Shown piece by piece: positions 48,242-56,728 of a stretch of 64,000 nucleotides of DNA; position 1 is the first letter of the stretch; the number at the start of each line of letters is the position of its first letter. The notes beneath the pieces are model-generated. The model saw only the letters and a program-made list of their open reading frames with translations. It did not search any database and was not told the origin of the DNA. Source of the DNA: a virus; the IMG/VR virus record IMGVR_UViG_3300028177_000003, positions 25,530-89,529 of that record. One strand, written 5' to 3'. Made by a program: the position numbers and the translations under genes.

Positions 48242-49291
48242 CTAATCGCGGAACTGCTCCTTCAAGCCCAGCTTCTCAGCCAGGGCGAGGAACTCGTCGT
48301 TGTGAGGCTTGCCGCCGACTAAAGACACCCCGATGTGAATGCACTCGTGAAGCACGACCTGCTCGAGGTAGCCTTGCTTCTTGCCTGCTTCGGGAGAGAT
48401 GGAGACAATGGTGTACGGGCGTCGGTCAGTCGGGGGTTCGGTCAGACCGATGGTGCCGGGCTTCAGGCGCACGTTCGAAAACGCTGCCTGGATTGAGCTG
48501 GGTCGGTGAGCGCCGAGAGTCTCGCCAGTCAGTTCTACACGTGCGGCCAGAACTCGCTTCATGGTCTGGTCTACCATGGGCTGGAGCACCTTCACCGAAG
48601 CTCTCGCCCGAAGCTCGAGGTTTCGCAACGACTTCTCCCACGGGAGCCCCGTCGACTGCAAGAACGCTCCTGCTCGGTAAGCCCACGCAAAAGTCCGAGC
48701 CCAGTGGTTGGGGATGCGAGATGCCGTCTCCGCTACCTCGGGTCGCTCAGAATAGACCTGCACACCCAGGTTCCAGAAGTTGTCGTGCGGGATTACTCGG
48801 CAGTCTACTACAGTCTGGTCGCCCAGAGGCTCTGGCACCACGTACTGCACCCCGCCCCCGTATGTTCGGAACGCGGCAGAGAGCGTAGTAGAAGCAAGCT
48901 CGAAACAGAGGTTCTCAAACCCGTCGATCCTCTCGTGCCAGTAGGTGCGTGAGGAGTTCCAGTGGGTCAGACCTTCACGCACTGCAACCGAGGTAGCTGT
49001 CGGCGGTTGGATGTCCTCGAGGACACCCCGATCCACCATGAAGTCCTTCGGGGAGCCGTGGTACTTGCCCCCTTCCAGGACGACCTCGTAGCCTGCCACT
49101 TCCCCCAGTCTGAGCACCACCCCTGTGACCTGAACGAGTTTGCCCTGTAGAGCCTGCAGCTCGCCGCCCGCGACTGGGGAGACCTCCACCGAGCGCCCTA
49201 CAATGCTGTGGTCCTTGGTGAAGTCCTCTGAAATGTCGGCTTCCAGAGGAACATCCCGGTCCCCGATGCTCAGAGAGGTTGCTGTTTTCAT
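48242..49291 (-). CDS. HExxH metalloprotease-like protein, SprT-type
   Basis: Near the C-terminus QVVLHECIHIGVSLVG and KPHNDEFLALAEKLGL give a HExxH zinc site (His315, Glu316, His319) and a third histidine at about 330, the layout of SprT-like and related zinc peptidases. The N-terminal 300 residues are strand-rich with a central CFELA segment, and resemble no family I recognise. The SprT group repairs DNA-protein crosslinks and its phage relatives are uncharacterised. ATG 49291 overlaps the previous stop. Confidence 0.72.
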   Translation of the reverse strand: MKTATSLSIGDRDVPLEADISEDFTKDHSIVGRSVEVSPVAGGELQALQGKLVQVTGVVLRLGEVAGYEVVLEGGKYHGSPKDFMVDRGVLEDIQPPTATSVAVREGLTHWNSSRTYWHERIDGFENLCFELASTTLSAAFRTYGGGVQYVVPEPLGDQTVVDCRVIPHDNFWNLGVQVYSERPEVAETASRIPNHWARTFAWAYRAGAFLQSTGLPWEKSLRNLELRARASVKVLQPMVDQTMKRVLAARVELTGETLGAHRPSSIQAAFSNVRLKPGTIGLTEPPTDRRPYTIVSISPEAGKKQGYLEQVVLHECIHIGVSLVGGKPHNDEFLALAEKLGLKEQFRD

Positions 49292-49650
49292 CGTACACCG
49301 ATGAGGGTAAGGCGGGTGTCAACCAGCGCCCGAGCGAAGGCGCTCTCGTAGATGTACATGATTGGCTTCATGACCCGAATCCCGCCTTGGATAGAACCGT
49401 ATGCCGGAGAGAAGGAGATAATCTCCGCCGTCCGGTCTGGGTGGACCTCTACCTCCGCCAAGAACCACAGAGGCAGGGTGTCCCGAGAAACATCCGGGTT
49501 GAGATCCATACGCCCTCGAGCGCGGACAACCACAGGCTCGTCCCCCAGAACCACCAGTGAAGGCGCAGTCCAGAAGACCTCCACCACCATCCGAACAGGG
49601 ACTGTCCGAATCGTCTTTCGGCCCGCAGTGCGTGATAGGGGGAGAGACAT
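49288..49650 (-). CDS. Hypothetical protein, 120 aa
   Basis: ATG 49650 starts MSLPLSRTAGRKTIRTVPV. The chain is strand-rich (PSLVVLGDEPVVVRARGRM) with a C-terminal hydrophobic part (MKPIMYIYESAFARALV). It could be a small jelly-roll-like structural protein. Not recognised. Confidence 0.62.
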   Translation of the reverse strand: MSLPLSRTAGRKTIRTVPVRMVVEVFWTAPSLVVLGDEPVVVRARGRMDLNPDVSRDTLPLWFLAEVEVHPDRTAEIISFSPAYGSIQGGIRVMKPIMYIYESAFARALVDTRLTLIGVR

Positions 49651-49681
49651 TGACCCTATCGCAAGATAGCCCTCCTACCGA

Positions 49682-50002
49682 CTACTGCTTCTTCTTGGTG
49701 TGGGGGTCCCGGAACCCTCTGCTCTTCTGGATGTAGCGGACTGGAGACGCGCTGCGGGAGACTACCAGTCTGCCATTCCTCATGAGGTAGGGGCAGGTGC
49801 GGCACTTACTCATGTCCATCTCCAGAAGCCCGCACACCTGTTCCCAGACCCGCACCTTCTGGTAGATGTGGTTTGACTCGTTCTCACGAACGTCCTCTGC
49901 CGTCCCATGCACGACGATGTGAATAGGAGGCCAGTGTTGCGCGTTCTGGCAAGTGTAGACCTCCCCTTCCTCCTCCACGGGCTTGAAGTTGTGTCGACCC
50001 AC
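49682..50002 (-). CDS. Hypothetical protein with Cys pair, 106 aa
   Basis: GTG 50002 starts MGRHNFKPVEEEGEVYTC. The second half has CRTCPYLMRNGRL, a CxxC pair, plus a C upstream, so it may bind zinc. The C-terminal tail is basic. It ends next to the polymerase gene. Not recognised. Confidence 0.62.
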   Translation of the reverse strand: MGRHNFKPVEEEGEVYTCQNAQHWPPIHIVVHGTAEDVRENESNHIYQKVRVWEQVCGLLEMDMSKCRTCPYLMRNGRLVVSRSASPVRYIQKSRGFRDPHTKKKQ

Positions 50003-50004
50003 GA

Positions 50005-52815
50005 CTACAAGCCCCTGAAAGCGGCCAGTGTTCGAAACTCGCCCACCGCCACCTTGACTGCTCCGCCGAGAAGGTCGTTGCCGTGCTCGTCCTGAACCAC
50101 CAGGAGGTCGGTCCCCTTCCCTTTGCAGTACGCAATGACCTCGGCAAGGTGCTCGGCGTTGCCGGGGGTCAGAAGGTGAGTGGGCACCCGGTACACGAAC
50201 TTCTCTCCGTCCTTCTCCGCAGGGCGGATCTTCCGTTCGTAGGTCTCGGCGTGTACGGGTTCGATCCCTGCCTGCTCCCCCGTGAGCATCTTCGGCGGGG
50301 GTGTGTCAGACGGCTTGTCAGAGGTGACCGTCTCTGCAGGCAGGTTCGGCTGGGGTGTTAAGGGTGCGGGAACAGCCACACCGTTTTCCGCGACCGGGGT
50401 GCCCCCGCACTCCAGGTAGAGGCTGTAGTAGGTCGAGAACATCGCAGCGTACTCAGCCGTCCACGCGCCCCCACCCTTGTTGTGGGCCATCTCGGTGAGG
50501 TTGTTCTTCACCGTCCAGTCGGGGCCGAACTCAATGTCGACCTTGAGGGGGATCATCCAGCCCAGGTTCTTCACGGTGTCCACGCACATGATGTGCTCAA
50601 TCACCGGGATCGCCTCGCCCACGACGCTCTCGTGGATCTCGAAAACAAGCTCGTCGTGAATGGTGATGGTCATCATGACCAGGTCGGGAAGCCCCTGGCC
50701 TCTATCGATCCAGCCCCGCTTCTTGAACTCTCGGTACAGGAGACCCATGGCCAGCTTGATGATGTCCGCGCTGGAGCCCTGCACAGGGCCGTTGACCGAG
50801 TTGCGTTCCGCCTTGCTGCGGAACATGCCAAACTCGTGGTCGATGTCCGGGACGGGGTACTTCCGCCCAAACGCCGTCGACACATACTTCTGCTTCTTGG
50901 CCAGCTGGTGCTGTAGCTTCCACCACCGACCCAGAGTGCGGTACGTCTTGTCGAACTGGTTCTTGATCCGCCAGCCTTCTTCCTTGTCGCACCCAGTGGA
51001 CCGCTGGACCGCGTTGCCCGAGCCTCCGTAGCAGAGAAGGAAGTTGACGATCTTGCCGACCTGCCGCTTCTGCTTGTCAACGGAACCGTAGATCCCCAGG
51101 GCGGTGAGTGTGTGGAGATCGCCGATCTTGTCCGACCCGCAGTGCGGGCAGAACGGCGGGGGCAGAACCCCGCGCTCAAACTCGTGATCGCACCCTGAAC
51201 AGTGAAAGAACTCGGCCAGCCACTTCGGCTCGCCGGAGAGGTTGGTCGCGATGCGAAGCTCAACACCACTGTAGTCGATAGCGAACAGAACGTAGCCGGG
51301 CCGGGCCGAGATGCATTCGCGCTGACGCCGAGCGCACTCCGGCTTCGACTTGTCGTAGGTCGCCGTTGTGGACTGAACGTTCCAGTTCACCTGCCCGTGG
51401 AAGTCGTTCTTGTCCGAAGGGGTTGGGGTGGAAAACCGTCCGGTGTCCGTCTTGAGCCCGTTGAAGTTGGCCCAGACGCAACCGTCTGGAGCGCGCTCAG
51501 GGGAAGAGTCCTGGTAGATGTTGCACAGAGTCGTGCCCAGCGACTTCGAGATCTCCCGGAACCGCTTCACGTTCTTCATCCAGGGGAACTGGTCCCCCGC
51601 CTTCTCCACCACGGCATCAAGCACATCCTTGGAGGTCTTGACCTGGCCGGACTTCTCGGTAGGCACAAGGCCCCGCACACCGACCTCGCGCAACAGCATC
51701 CCCAGCTGCGCGGGCACCGTGATGTCGTACTCCGCGAGGAACGGCACCGTCTCGCGGACCTTGGGGTCCACCAGAGACGGCACTGACTTGGGAAGGGTGC
51801 TGAGCGCCTCGTGCTTGGTCGAGCGCTGAGCAACCTCCCGGACCTCCATGTACCCAGGCTCAATCACAGCCGGGTCGAAGATCTTCTCCATCTCGCGGAC
51901 CCAGCCGGGGCGCACGTCCCTACTGAGAGCCTTGCTCACATCGGTGTAGACGATGTTGATGCACTCCCACCACTCCTTCTGGCCCAGCTGGATCAACTCA
52001 ATCAGCTTCGCCCGGTCGATGTGGATCCGACACTGCTCCATCCACCGAGTCGCCGTGTTGGCGATCTTCTCAACCGTGTAGATGGTCCGCTGACTGTTGC
52101 CAAACTTGTCCTTGTTGACGACGACCGGGTGCAGCAACAGGAACAACGAGAGCGTGTTCATGGCGTCCGCTGCGGCGTACCAGACCACCGGCTCCCAGGT
52201 AGGATCCAGTAGAGAGAAGTCCTTGCGGATCTTCTTGCCCTTCTCCTTCAGAAAGAGGTCGGCCAGCTCAATCATCTCGCGGCCGAGGTCCTCCTTGGAG
52301 AGGTACTTCAGGCCCTTCTGACGCTGACGGCTATTTCTCAGGTAGGCAAGGATCCAGGTGTCCTCCCACGACTTCGGGTCGTCCCACTTGCCGGCTTCTC
52401 CGGCTGGCTCGTACTGCAGGAACTTCTGGTCGAACTTCGCATTGTGGAAGACCGCGATAGCCCCGCCCGCCTGGATCTTGTTGATCATCGCCACGGCGAG
52501 GCGCGGAGGGACGTTCGCTTCTGCCCCCTTCTCCTTGTGGCGCATCGGGACATAGTAGCCCCGGTCAACAGTGGGTGCCAGACACATCCCGACGATCTTG
52601 TCTACTGTCTCCAGGGTCCCCTGGTCCGTAGGGAATGCTCGCTGGTCAAGCCCGGATGTCTCCAGGTCCAGACCGTAGTGGCCTGCCGCGATGCACTCCT
52701 CGGCGATGCGGTCCAGCATCTCGGGGCCGGCAAGGATGAACTCCTTGCCCTTCATCCACACCTTTTGCTCTACGGTGGGTTTGGCGAGCTCGCTCAACTG
52801 GTCCAGAATGTCCAC
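50005..52815 (-). CDS. Family A DNA polymerase with proofreading and a zinc-ribbon insert
   Basis: The 936-residue protein has an N-terminal 3'-5' exonuclease (GLDLETSGLD, then AVFHNAKFDQKF and WYAAADAMNTL) and C-terminal polymerase motifs: A (AIDYSGVELRI, near residue 512), B (KRQVGKIVNFLLCYG, near 585, with R, K, F, Y at the canonical spacing) and C (ITIHDELVFEI, near 715). Between A and B a CSGCDHEFERG with PPFCPHCGSD forms a four-cysteine zinc ribbon not normal for Pol I. The C-terminal 120 residues past motif C are Pro-rich and extra. No 5'-3' nuclease domain. Replicative enzyme of the phage. Confidence 0.93.
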   Translation of the reverse strand: MDILDQLSELAKPTVEQKVWMKGKEFILAGPEMLDRIAEECIAAGHYGLDLETSGLDQRAFPTDQGTLETVDKIVGMCLAPTVDRGYYVPMRHKEKGAEANVPPRLAVAMINKIQAGGAIAVFHNAKFDQKFLQYEPAGEAGKWDDPKSWEDTWILAYLRNSRQRQKGLKYLSKEDLGREMIELADLFLKEKGKKIRKDFSLLDPTWEPVVWYAAADAMNTLSLFLLLHPVVVNKDKFGNSQRTIYTVEKIANTATRWMEQCRIHIDRAKLIELIQLGQKEWWECINIVYTDVSKALSRDVRPGWVREMEKIFDPAVIEPGYMEVREVAQRSTKHEALSTLPKSVPSLVDPKVRETVPFLAEYDITVPAQLGMLLREVGVRGLVPTEKSGQVKTSKDVLDAVVEKAGDQFPWMKNVKRFREISKSLGTTLCNIYQDSSPERAPDGCVWANFNGLKTDTGRFSTPTPSDKNDFHGQVNWNVQSTTATYDKSKPECARRQRECISARPGYVLFAIDYSGVELRIATNLSGEPKWLAEFFHCSGCDHEFERGVLPPPFCPHCGSDKIGDLHTLTALGIYGSVDKQKRQVGKIVNFLLCYGGSGNAVQRSTGCDKEEGWRIKNQFDKTYRTLGRWWKLQHQLAKKQKYVSTAFGRKYPVPDIDHEFGMFRSKAERNSVNGPVQGSSADIIKLAMGLLYREFKKRGWIDRGQGLPDLVMMTITIHDELVFEIHESVVGEAIPVIEHIMCVDTVKNLGWMIPLKVDIEFGPDWTVKNNLTEMAHNKGGGAWTAEYAAMFSTYYSLYLECGGTPVAENGVAVPAPLTPQPNLPAETVTSDKPSDTPPPKMLTGEQAGIEPVHAETYERKIRPAEKDGEKFVYRVPTHLLTPGNAEHLAEVIAYCKGKGTDLLVVQDEHGNDLLGGAVKVAVGEFRTLAAFRGL

Positions 52816-53142
52816 TTACGCCTCTACGAAGATCCAGCCCTCAAGCCTGAGGTGATCGTCAGCCCAGGCGATAGCTTCCTCGTCCGATCGCTTACCGGGC
52901 AAGAACAAGACCGGCTCCCCCTGGGGGATTTTCAGCTCCCAGCCGTTGGGGTCGCGTCCGGACTTCTTCACGTACACCAGGGACACAATGGGATGTTCAG
53001 TCAGAGAAAGAGAACGCAGGTACTGCCTGCGGATGCGGGTGCTCGGACCTACCGGCATGTCGTTCCGAACCCACGGGTCCAGTACGTGGCGTAGACGCTT
53101 TGCCAAGTCCACCAGGCCCTGGGCGTCCGGGTTGTCGCTCAT
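52816..53142 (-). CDS. Hypothetical protein, 108 aa
   Basis: I choose ATG 53142 (MSDNPDAQGLVDLAKRL) with AGGAGG upstream. The chain is mixed with a strand pair (PIVSLVYVKKSGRD) and a helical acidic C-terminus. It ends next to the polymerase start. Not recognised. Confidence 0.65.
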   Translation of the reverse strand: MSDNPDAQGLVDLAKRLRHVLDPWVRNDMPVGPSTRIRRQYLRSLSLTEHPIVSLVYVKKSGRDPNGWELKIPQGEPVLFLPGKRSDEEAIAWADDHLRLEGWIFVEA

Positions 53143-53167
53143 ACGTCCTCCTGAAAACAAGATACCC

Positions 53168-53767
53168 TCACCCTTCATCCTGAGGTGGGTGCAAGGCCTC
53201 CTTGGCTCGCTGTAGGACCTTATGTGAGAGGCGCACCACCGCCGCTGCCTCCCCGCCGTCTCGGTGCAAAGCGGCCACCCGGTCGTGGGCTTCCCAGAGC
53301 CCTGCGCACTTCTGAGGTGTCAGAGATCGTTCCCGGGTGAGGTTGTCGACGAACCGGGCCACTCGCTCCAGGGCCTGCTCAGGCAACTCCGTGCGATCCA
53401 GGGCCTGCTCTACCTCCTCGGCTACAGTGGCCGGTCTCTCGTCAGCTGTGGGGTCCCAGGGCAACGGCTCCAGGTTGTAGCGTTGCTCCAGAACCCGAAC
53501 CGCTTGCCAGAACTCAACCCCCTCCTTCTCCTGGACCAGGGCGACCGCGTCTCGAGATGATCCGCAAGCAAAGCAGAAGAACTGTCCCCCGTCAGGGTAC
53601 ACGCGGGCGCTGGGCTTGGTGTCGTTTCCGTCTCCATGCAGGTCGCAGGAGAACTGTTGCTCCCGGTCCTCGCCCCGGCTGTCGACCTGGTACCCGTAGT
53701 CCTCCAGAACCCGAATGAGAGGAATCTCAACGCGAATGCGTTCAGCAGCCTGTTGGGCTCGGCTCAC
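53168..53767 (-). CDS. DnaG-type primase zinc-binding (CHC2) domain protein
   Basis: The segment FSCDLHGDGNDTKPSARVYP with QFFCFACGSSRDAVALV gives the C..H...C..C zinc ligands of the CHC2 primase zinc domain, which recognises initiation sites and positions the primer start. The domain covers residues 38-95. The rest is a helical chain without the TOPRIM catalytic core. So the polymerising domain must be in another gene, which I do not find in the window, or be host DnaG. It sits among polymerase and helicase genes. Confidence 0.85.
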   Translation of the reverse strand: MSRAQQAAERIRVEIPLIRVLEDYGYQVDSRGEDREQQFSCDLHGDGNDTKPSARVYPDGGQFFCFACGSSRDAVALVQEKEGVEFWQAVRVLEQRYNLEPLPWDPTADERPATVAEEVEQALDRTELPEQALERVARFVDNLTRERSLTPQKCAGLWEAHDRVAALHRDGGEAAAVVRLSHKVLQRAKEALHPPQDEG

Positions 53768-54279
53768 TACACAACCTCCACACTGTCAATCAAAAGGGCC
53801 AGAGCGACCGTGCCCTTGTCCTGGTCCTCCAGGTGGTGGAAGACCCCGGCCTTCATCAGAACTCCGATGGTGTCTTCGCCGTGCTGGTCTCGTAGCTTAT
53901 TGGCGTGCAGGACTTGCGCCAGCGCTCCGAGGATCTCCTTGCGAGACATTCGGGGCAGGGTCATCTGAACCCAACGGTCCGAAGGCAAGTGTAGAGCCAG
54001 AGCCTCTGGGCGCACTTGCTTGATCCATTCAAGAGCTTCTTCCGAACCCGACCCGATGAACCCCCACCCGTATTCGCCTGGGGTCGAGCCCTGAACCACC
54101 TTGATCCGAGCCGGAAAAGGCCAGAAGGTATGTAGGGCTTCGCACTCCTGGATACTCTGGGCGAACACCTCGTTGAGATGCCGGTCCATCAACTGCGCGG
54201 CTGCGTTCAAGTTGTTGTGTAGTTGACCTACCCAGTGGGTTTGAAAGGCTTCGTCGAGGATCTGGTAGATAGGTGTCAT
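53767..54279 (-). CDS. Hypothetical replication-cluster protein, 170 aa
   Basis: ATG 54279 starts MTPIYQILDEAFQTHWVG. It lies between the helicase and primase-domain genes and overlaps the latter by one base. The chain is helical with a strand region (RPEALALHLPSDRWVQMTL). No metal-binding or ATP motif. The place suggests a replication-accessory role. Not recognised. Confidence 0.65.
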   Translation of the reverse strand: MTPIYQILDEAFQTHWVGQLHNNLNAAAQLMDRHLNEVFAQSIQECEALHTFWPFPARIKVVQGSTPGEYGWGFIGSGSEEALEWIKQVRPEALALHLPSDRWVQMTLPRMSRKEILGALAQVLHANKLRDQHGEDTIGVLMKAGVFHHLEDQDKGTVALALLIDSVEVV

Positions 54280-54294
54280 GATTCCTGTTACCGC

Positions 54295-55803
54295 TTACAG
54301 ACCCAGATCGATATCCTCGCCCGTCTTCTTCGCAGCTCCAGGCGTGATATCGTGGGTGGTGAAGAGACGACGACAAGGCCACAAGACCCCAGCGAAGAAG
54401 TCCTTGAACTTCTTGTGGTCTCGCGCCTTCAAACACTGGAACTTGACCAGGTTTGATTCCTCCAGTTCGGTGTCGACGTACGAGGCTGTAACAATGTCGG
54501 AGGACCGCTCCGCTTCGTTGGCATAGGACAGGTGCGTGAGGTTGTACTTGCCCCCGTTCTTCTCTGCGGCCTTGAAGCCCTCTCGACTGATCTGGAACAG
54601 GGCCACAATCGCGATGCCCATGCCTCGGTTGAAGCTCATCGCAATCCGCTTCAGATCGCGAAGCACTTCGTTCAACCGCTCGGTGGTTGAGTTGTGGCGG
54701 TTCCGAGAAGCCATTAGCCCCGCGTGGTCGATGGTGATCATCCGGATGGCGGGGTCCTTCGAGTAGAGCAACTCCGCCCTGGAGCGCATGTCGTTGCTGT
54801 TGAAGTCCGACTTGTCCGGGTCAGCAACCTCAATGTGAATGTGCCCGTACTTGTTCTCTGGGTCGTTGAAGTCCGGGATGACGTGGTCGAAGTAGAAGGT
54901 CTTCTCGGGCCGACCTGGTGTGTAGGAGCCGTCCTCCTGAAGATCAAGCTCCCCGTCGCGAATCCGTTCGTAGTACAGGCACTTCTTGATGCCGAACTTC
55001 TTCCGCAGCGCGTTGAACTTCGGGTGCGATGAGTGGATCGCGTACAGGATTCGACGAACCTGGGCGTAGGGCATCTCCAGGGAGAACAAGATGGAGGAGT
55101 GTCTGTAGTAGACGGACTGGTTGTAGTGCCAGTTGATGGCCAGGGTTGACTTCAACCCTCCTGTGAATGCTGCGTGGGTCCACAGCTCAGCCCGCTTCGC
55201 TCCCTTCAAGGCGATGTCAATCTGCTGGATGCCGGACAGCTGGCCCATTCCGGCGAGGGGGTCAGCCTCGACCCTCTCGTATTCCCGCTTCACCGAGTCC
55301 CCGTCTGTGGTCACATCTCCTGAGAGACGGACCCCCGAAGTCGGCATGACCACGTCAGCTGCCCGGTCCACCACATACCGAATAGCGGCGATGGGGCCCC
55401 GAAGGTGGATCTCCTTGCGGCCCTCGGTAACTGTGACGCCCGTGGTCGCAATCTTGCCTGCCTCTCGGAAGATCTCGCTGGTGAGACGCAGGCGGCGGTC
55501 TTCCAACCGGGCTTCCAGCAACTTGAGAAAGTCGCCCTGGGTCCGGCTCCGTTCAAGAACCAGCGAGTCGAGCCGGTCCACCACGGACAGCTGCCCCACT
55601 GCCTCAAAATGCTGCCTCAGAGTGGAGGAGTCCGGAACGTGGTGGTACTGGACAATGAAGTCCTGAACCCAGGTCCAGAGAACCTCGTCCTCCGGGATAC
55701 TGAAGCCCAGCCCAGATTCTCGAAGAGCCTGGGCGTTCCGGAGAAACAGTCCTGCGTCGTCCGCCGGTTCCGCCTTGAAGGTGGAGCGCAGTAGCGTTTT
55801 CAC
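54295..55803 (-). CDS. DnaB-like replicative helicase
   Basis: The 502-residue protein has an N-terminal helical domain and a RecA-type core. The Walker A region is THAAFTGGLKSTLAINW, which departs from GxxxxGKS by having GGLKS. Walker B is MITIDHAGLM, a HLS-type motif follows as HNSTTERLNEVLR, and IVALFQISREG matches motif H3 (FxQx). DnaB-like enzymes unwind DNA at the fork. GTG 55803 is the likely start. Overlap with the next gene shows it shares a unit with a possible loader. Confidence 0.85.
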   Translation of the reverse strand: MKTLLRSTFKAEPADDAGLFLRNAQALRESGLGFSIPEDEVLWTWVQDFIVQYHHVPDSSTLRQHFEAVGQLSVVDRLDSLVLERSRTQGDFLKLLEARLEDRRLRLTSEIFREAGKIATTGVTVTEGRKEIHLRGPIAAIRYVVDRAADVVMPTSGVRLSGDVTTDGDSVKREYERVEADPLAGMGQLSGIQQIDIALKGAKRAELWTHAAFTGGLKSTLAINWHYNQSVYYRHSSILFSLEMPYAQVRRILYAIHSSHPKFNALRKKFGIKKCLYYERIRDGELDLQEDGSYTPGRPEKTFYFDHVIPDFNDPENKYGHIHIEVADPDKSDFNSNDMRSRAELLYSKDPAIRMITIDHAGLMASRNRHNSTTERLNEVLRDLKRIAMSFNRGMGIAIVALFQISREGFKAAEKNGGKYNLTHLSYANEAERSSDIVTASYVDTELEESNLVKFQCLKARDHKKFKDFFAGVLWPCRRLFTTHDITPGAAKKTGEDIDLGL

Positions 55804-56543
55804 GAGCCACCCCGCAAGGTCTTACGTCCGCCAGGTCTGGTGCGGCCCTTGCCGTTCCCCTTGCCGTTCCCGCCCTTGCCCCCGTTTGAGGGCTTCTTTT
55901 GAGCTGCACCCTGAGACAGATCCCGGAGACGTTCCCACGGCTTCAGGATACGGGACACTGTGTCAGACCAGAAGAGGTGCTCCATGCCCAGCGGGTGGTG
56001 GGGCTCGTCCCAGACCCATGTGGGCTTGTCCTCGTGGTAGCGGATGTTGAGGGCTTCCGCCAGGACCTCTGGGGAGGCTACGTTGCGAGCCACCTTGACG
56101 CCCATCCGGATAATGATTAGGTCGGGAGGCACCACCAGATCTGGAATGGTGAGGTAGCGCGTAGAGACCAGATGTGCGTCGGCGTCGATGATGTCATCAC
56201 CCTTCAAGGCGACCGTTGCCAGCCACGCGGTCACCAGTTCTGCGTCGGACACTACTCGGAAAGACCAGCTGGCGGGCTGGCGAATCGCGATGTGTCGAAG
56301 ATGGGCGAGAAACTCGTCCCCTGCTGTGATCCACAAGCTGGAGTCCTGCCGGTCTACCAGCGGGGAACTCTTGACCACGGGGGCTGCGGAGAGACCCTTT
56401 AGACCCTTCTCCACGTTCGCGAGGATGTCCCCCTTGATGGCACACGAGCACCGGCTGAAGGTCGGGGGGTGCGGCTCTTCGTACTCAGCCTCCACGCCGC
56501 CCGTTCCTCCGCACAGAGGGCAGTTGGGGTCTGGTGCGCTCAC
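55800..56543 (-). CDS. Helicase-adjacent protein with Cys cluster, possible loader
   Basis: I choose GTG 56543, which overlaps the TGA of the small membrane protein gene as GTGA and has GGAAGG eight bases upstream. The N-terminus has CPLCGGTGG and CSCAIKGD, a likely zinc site, as in DnaC-like loaders. The middle is alpha/beta (ELVTAWLATVALKGDDIIDA, then DLIIIRMGV) but lacks a Walker A motif. The C-terminal tail is Gly/Lys-rich (KGGNGKGNGKGRTRPGG). Place next to DnaB suggests a loader with a decayed ATP site, by inference. Confidence 0.6.
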   Translation of the reverse strand: MSAPDPNCPLCGGTGGVEAEYEEPHPPTFSRCSCAIKGDILANVEKGLKGLSAAPVVKSSPLVDRQDSSLWITAGDEFLAHLRHIAIRQPASWSFRVVSDAELVTAWLATVALKGDDIIDADAHLVSTRYLTIPDLVVPPDLIIIRMGVKVARNVASPEVLAEALNIRYHEDKPTWVWDEPHHPLGMEHLFWSDTVSRILKPWERLRDLSQGAAQKKPSNGGKGGNGKGNGKGRTRPGGRKTLRGGS

Positions 56544-56704
56544 TGAAGTGCCTTCCGAATGCGCCTGCGCTCCAGATTCATTCCCACCACCGTCCAGATT
56601 AGAGCCGTCCCAGCGTAGGTGAGGAACTTCCCCGTCCACCACATCCAGGGTTCTCCGTCGAACCCCTGGGGGATTGCGTTGTAGACGTCCAGCACCATTT
56701 CCAT
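56540..56704 (-). CDS. Small membrane protein, 54 aa
   Basis: The product reads MEMVLDVYNAIPQGFDG and has one hydrophobic segment (FLTYAGTALIWTVVGM) with a basic C-terminus (RRRIRKAL). ATG 56704 has GAGGTAGGG upstream. It overlaps the GTG of the next gene. One transmembrane helix with a positive inside end. Confidence 0.65.
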   Translation of the reverse strand: MEMVLDVYNAIPQGFDGEPWMWWTGKFLTYAGTALIWTVVGMNLERRRIRKALQ

Positions 56705-56728
56705 TGCCCTACCTCTCGCTCTTCAGAG

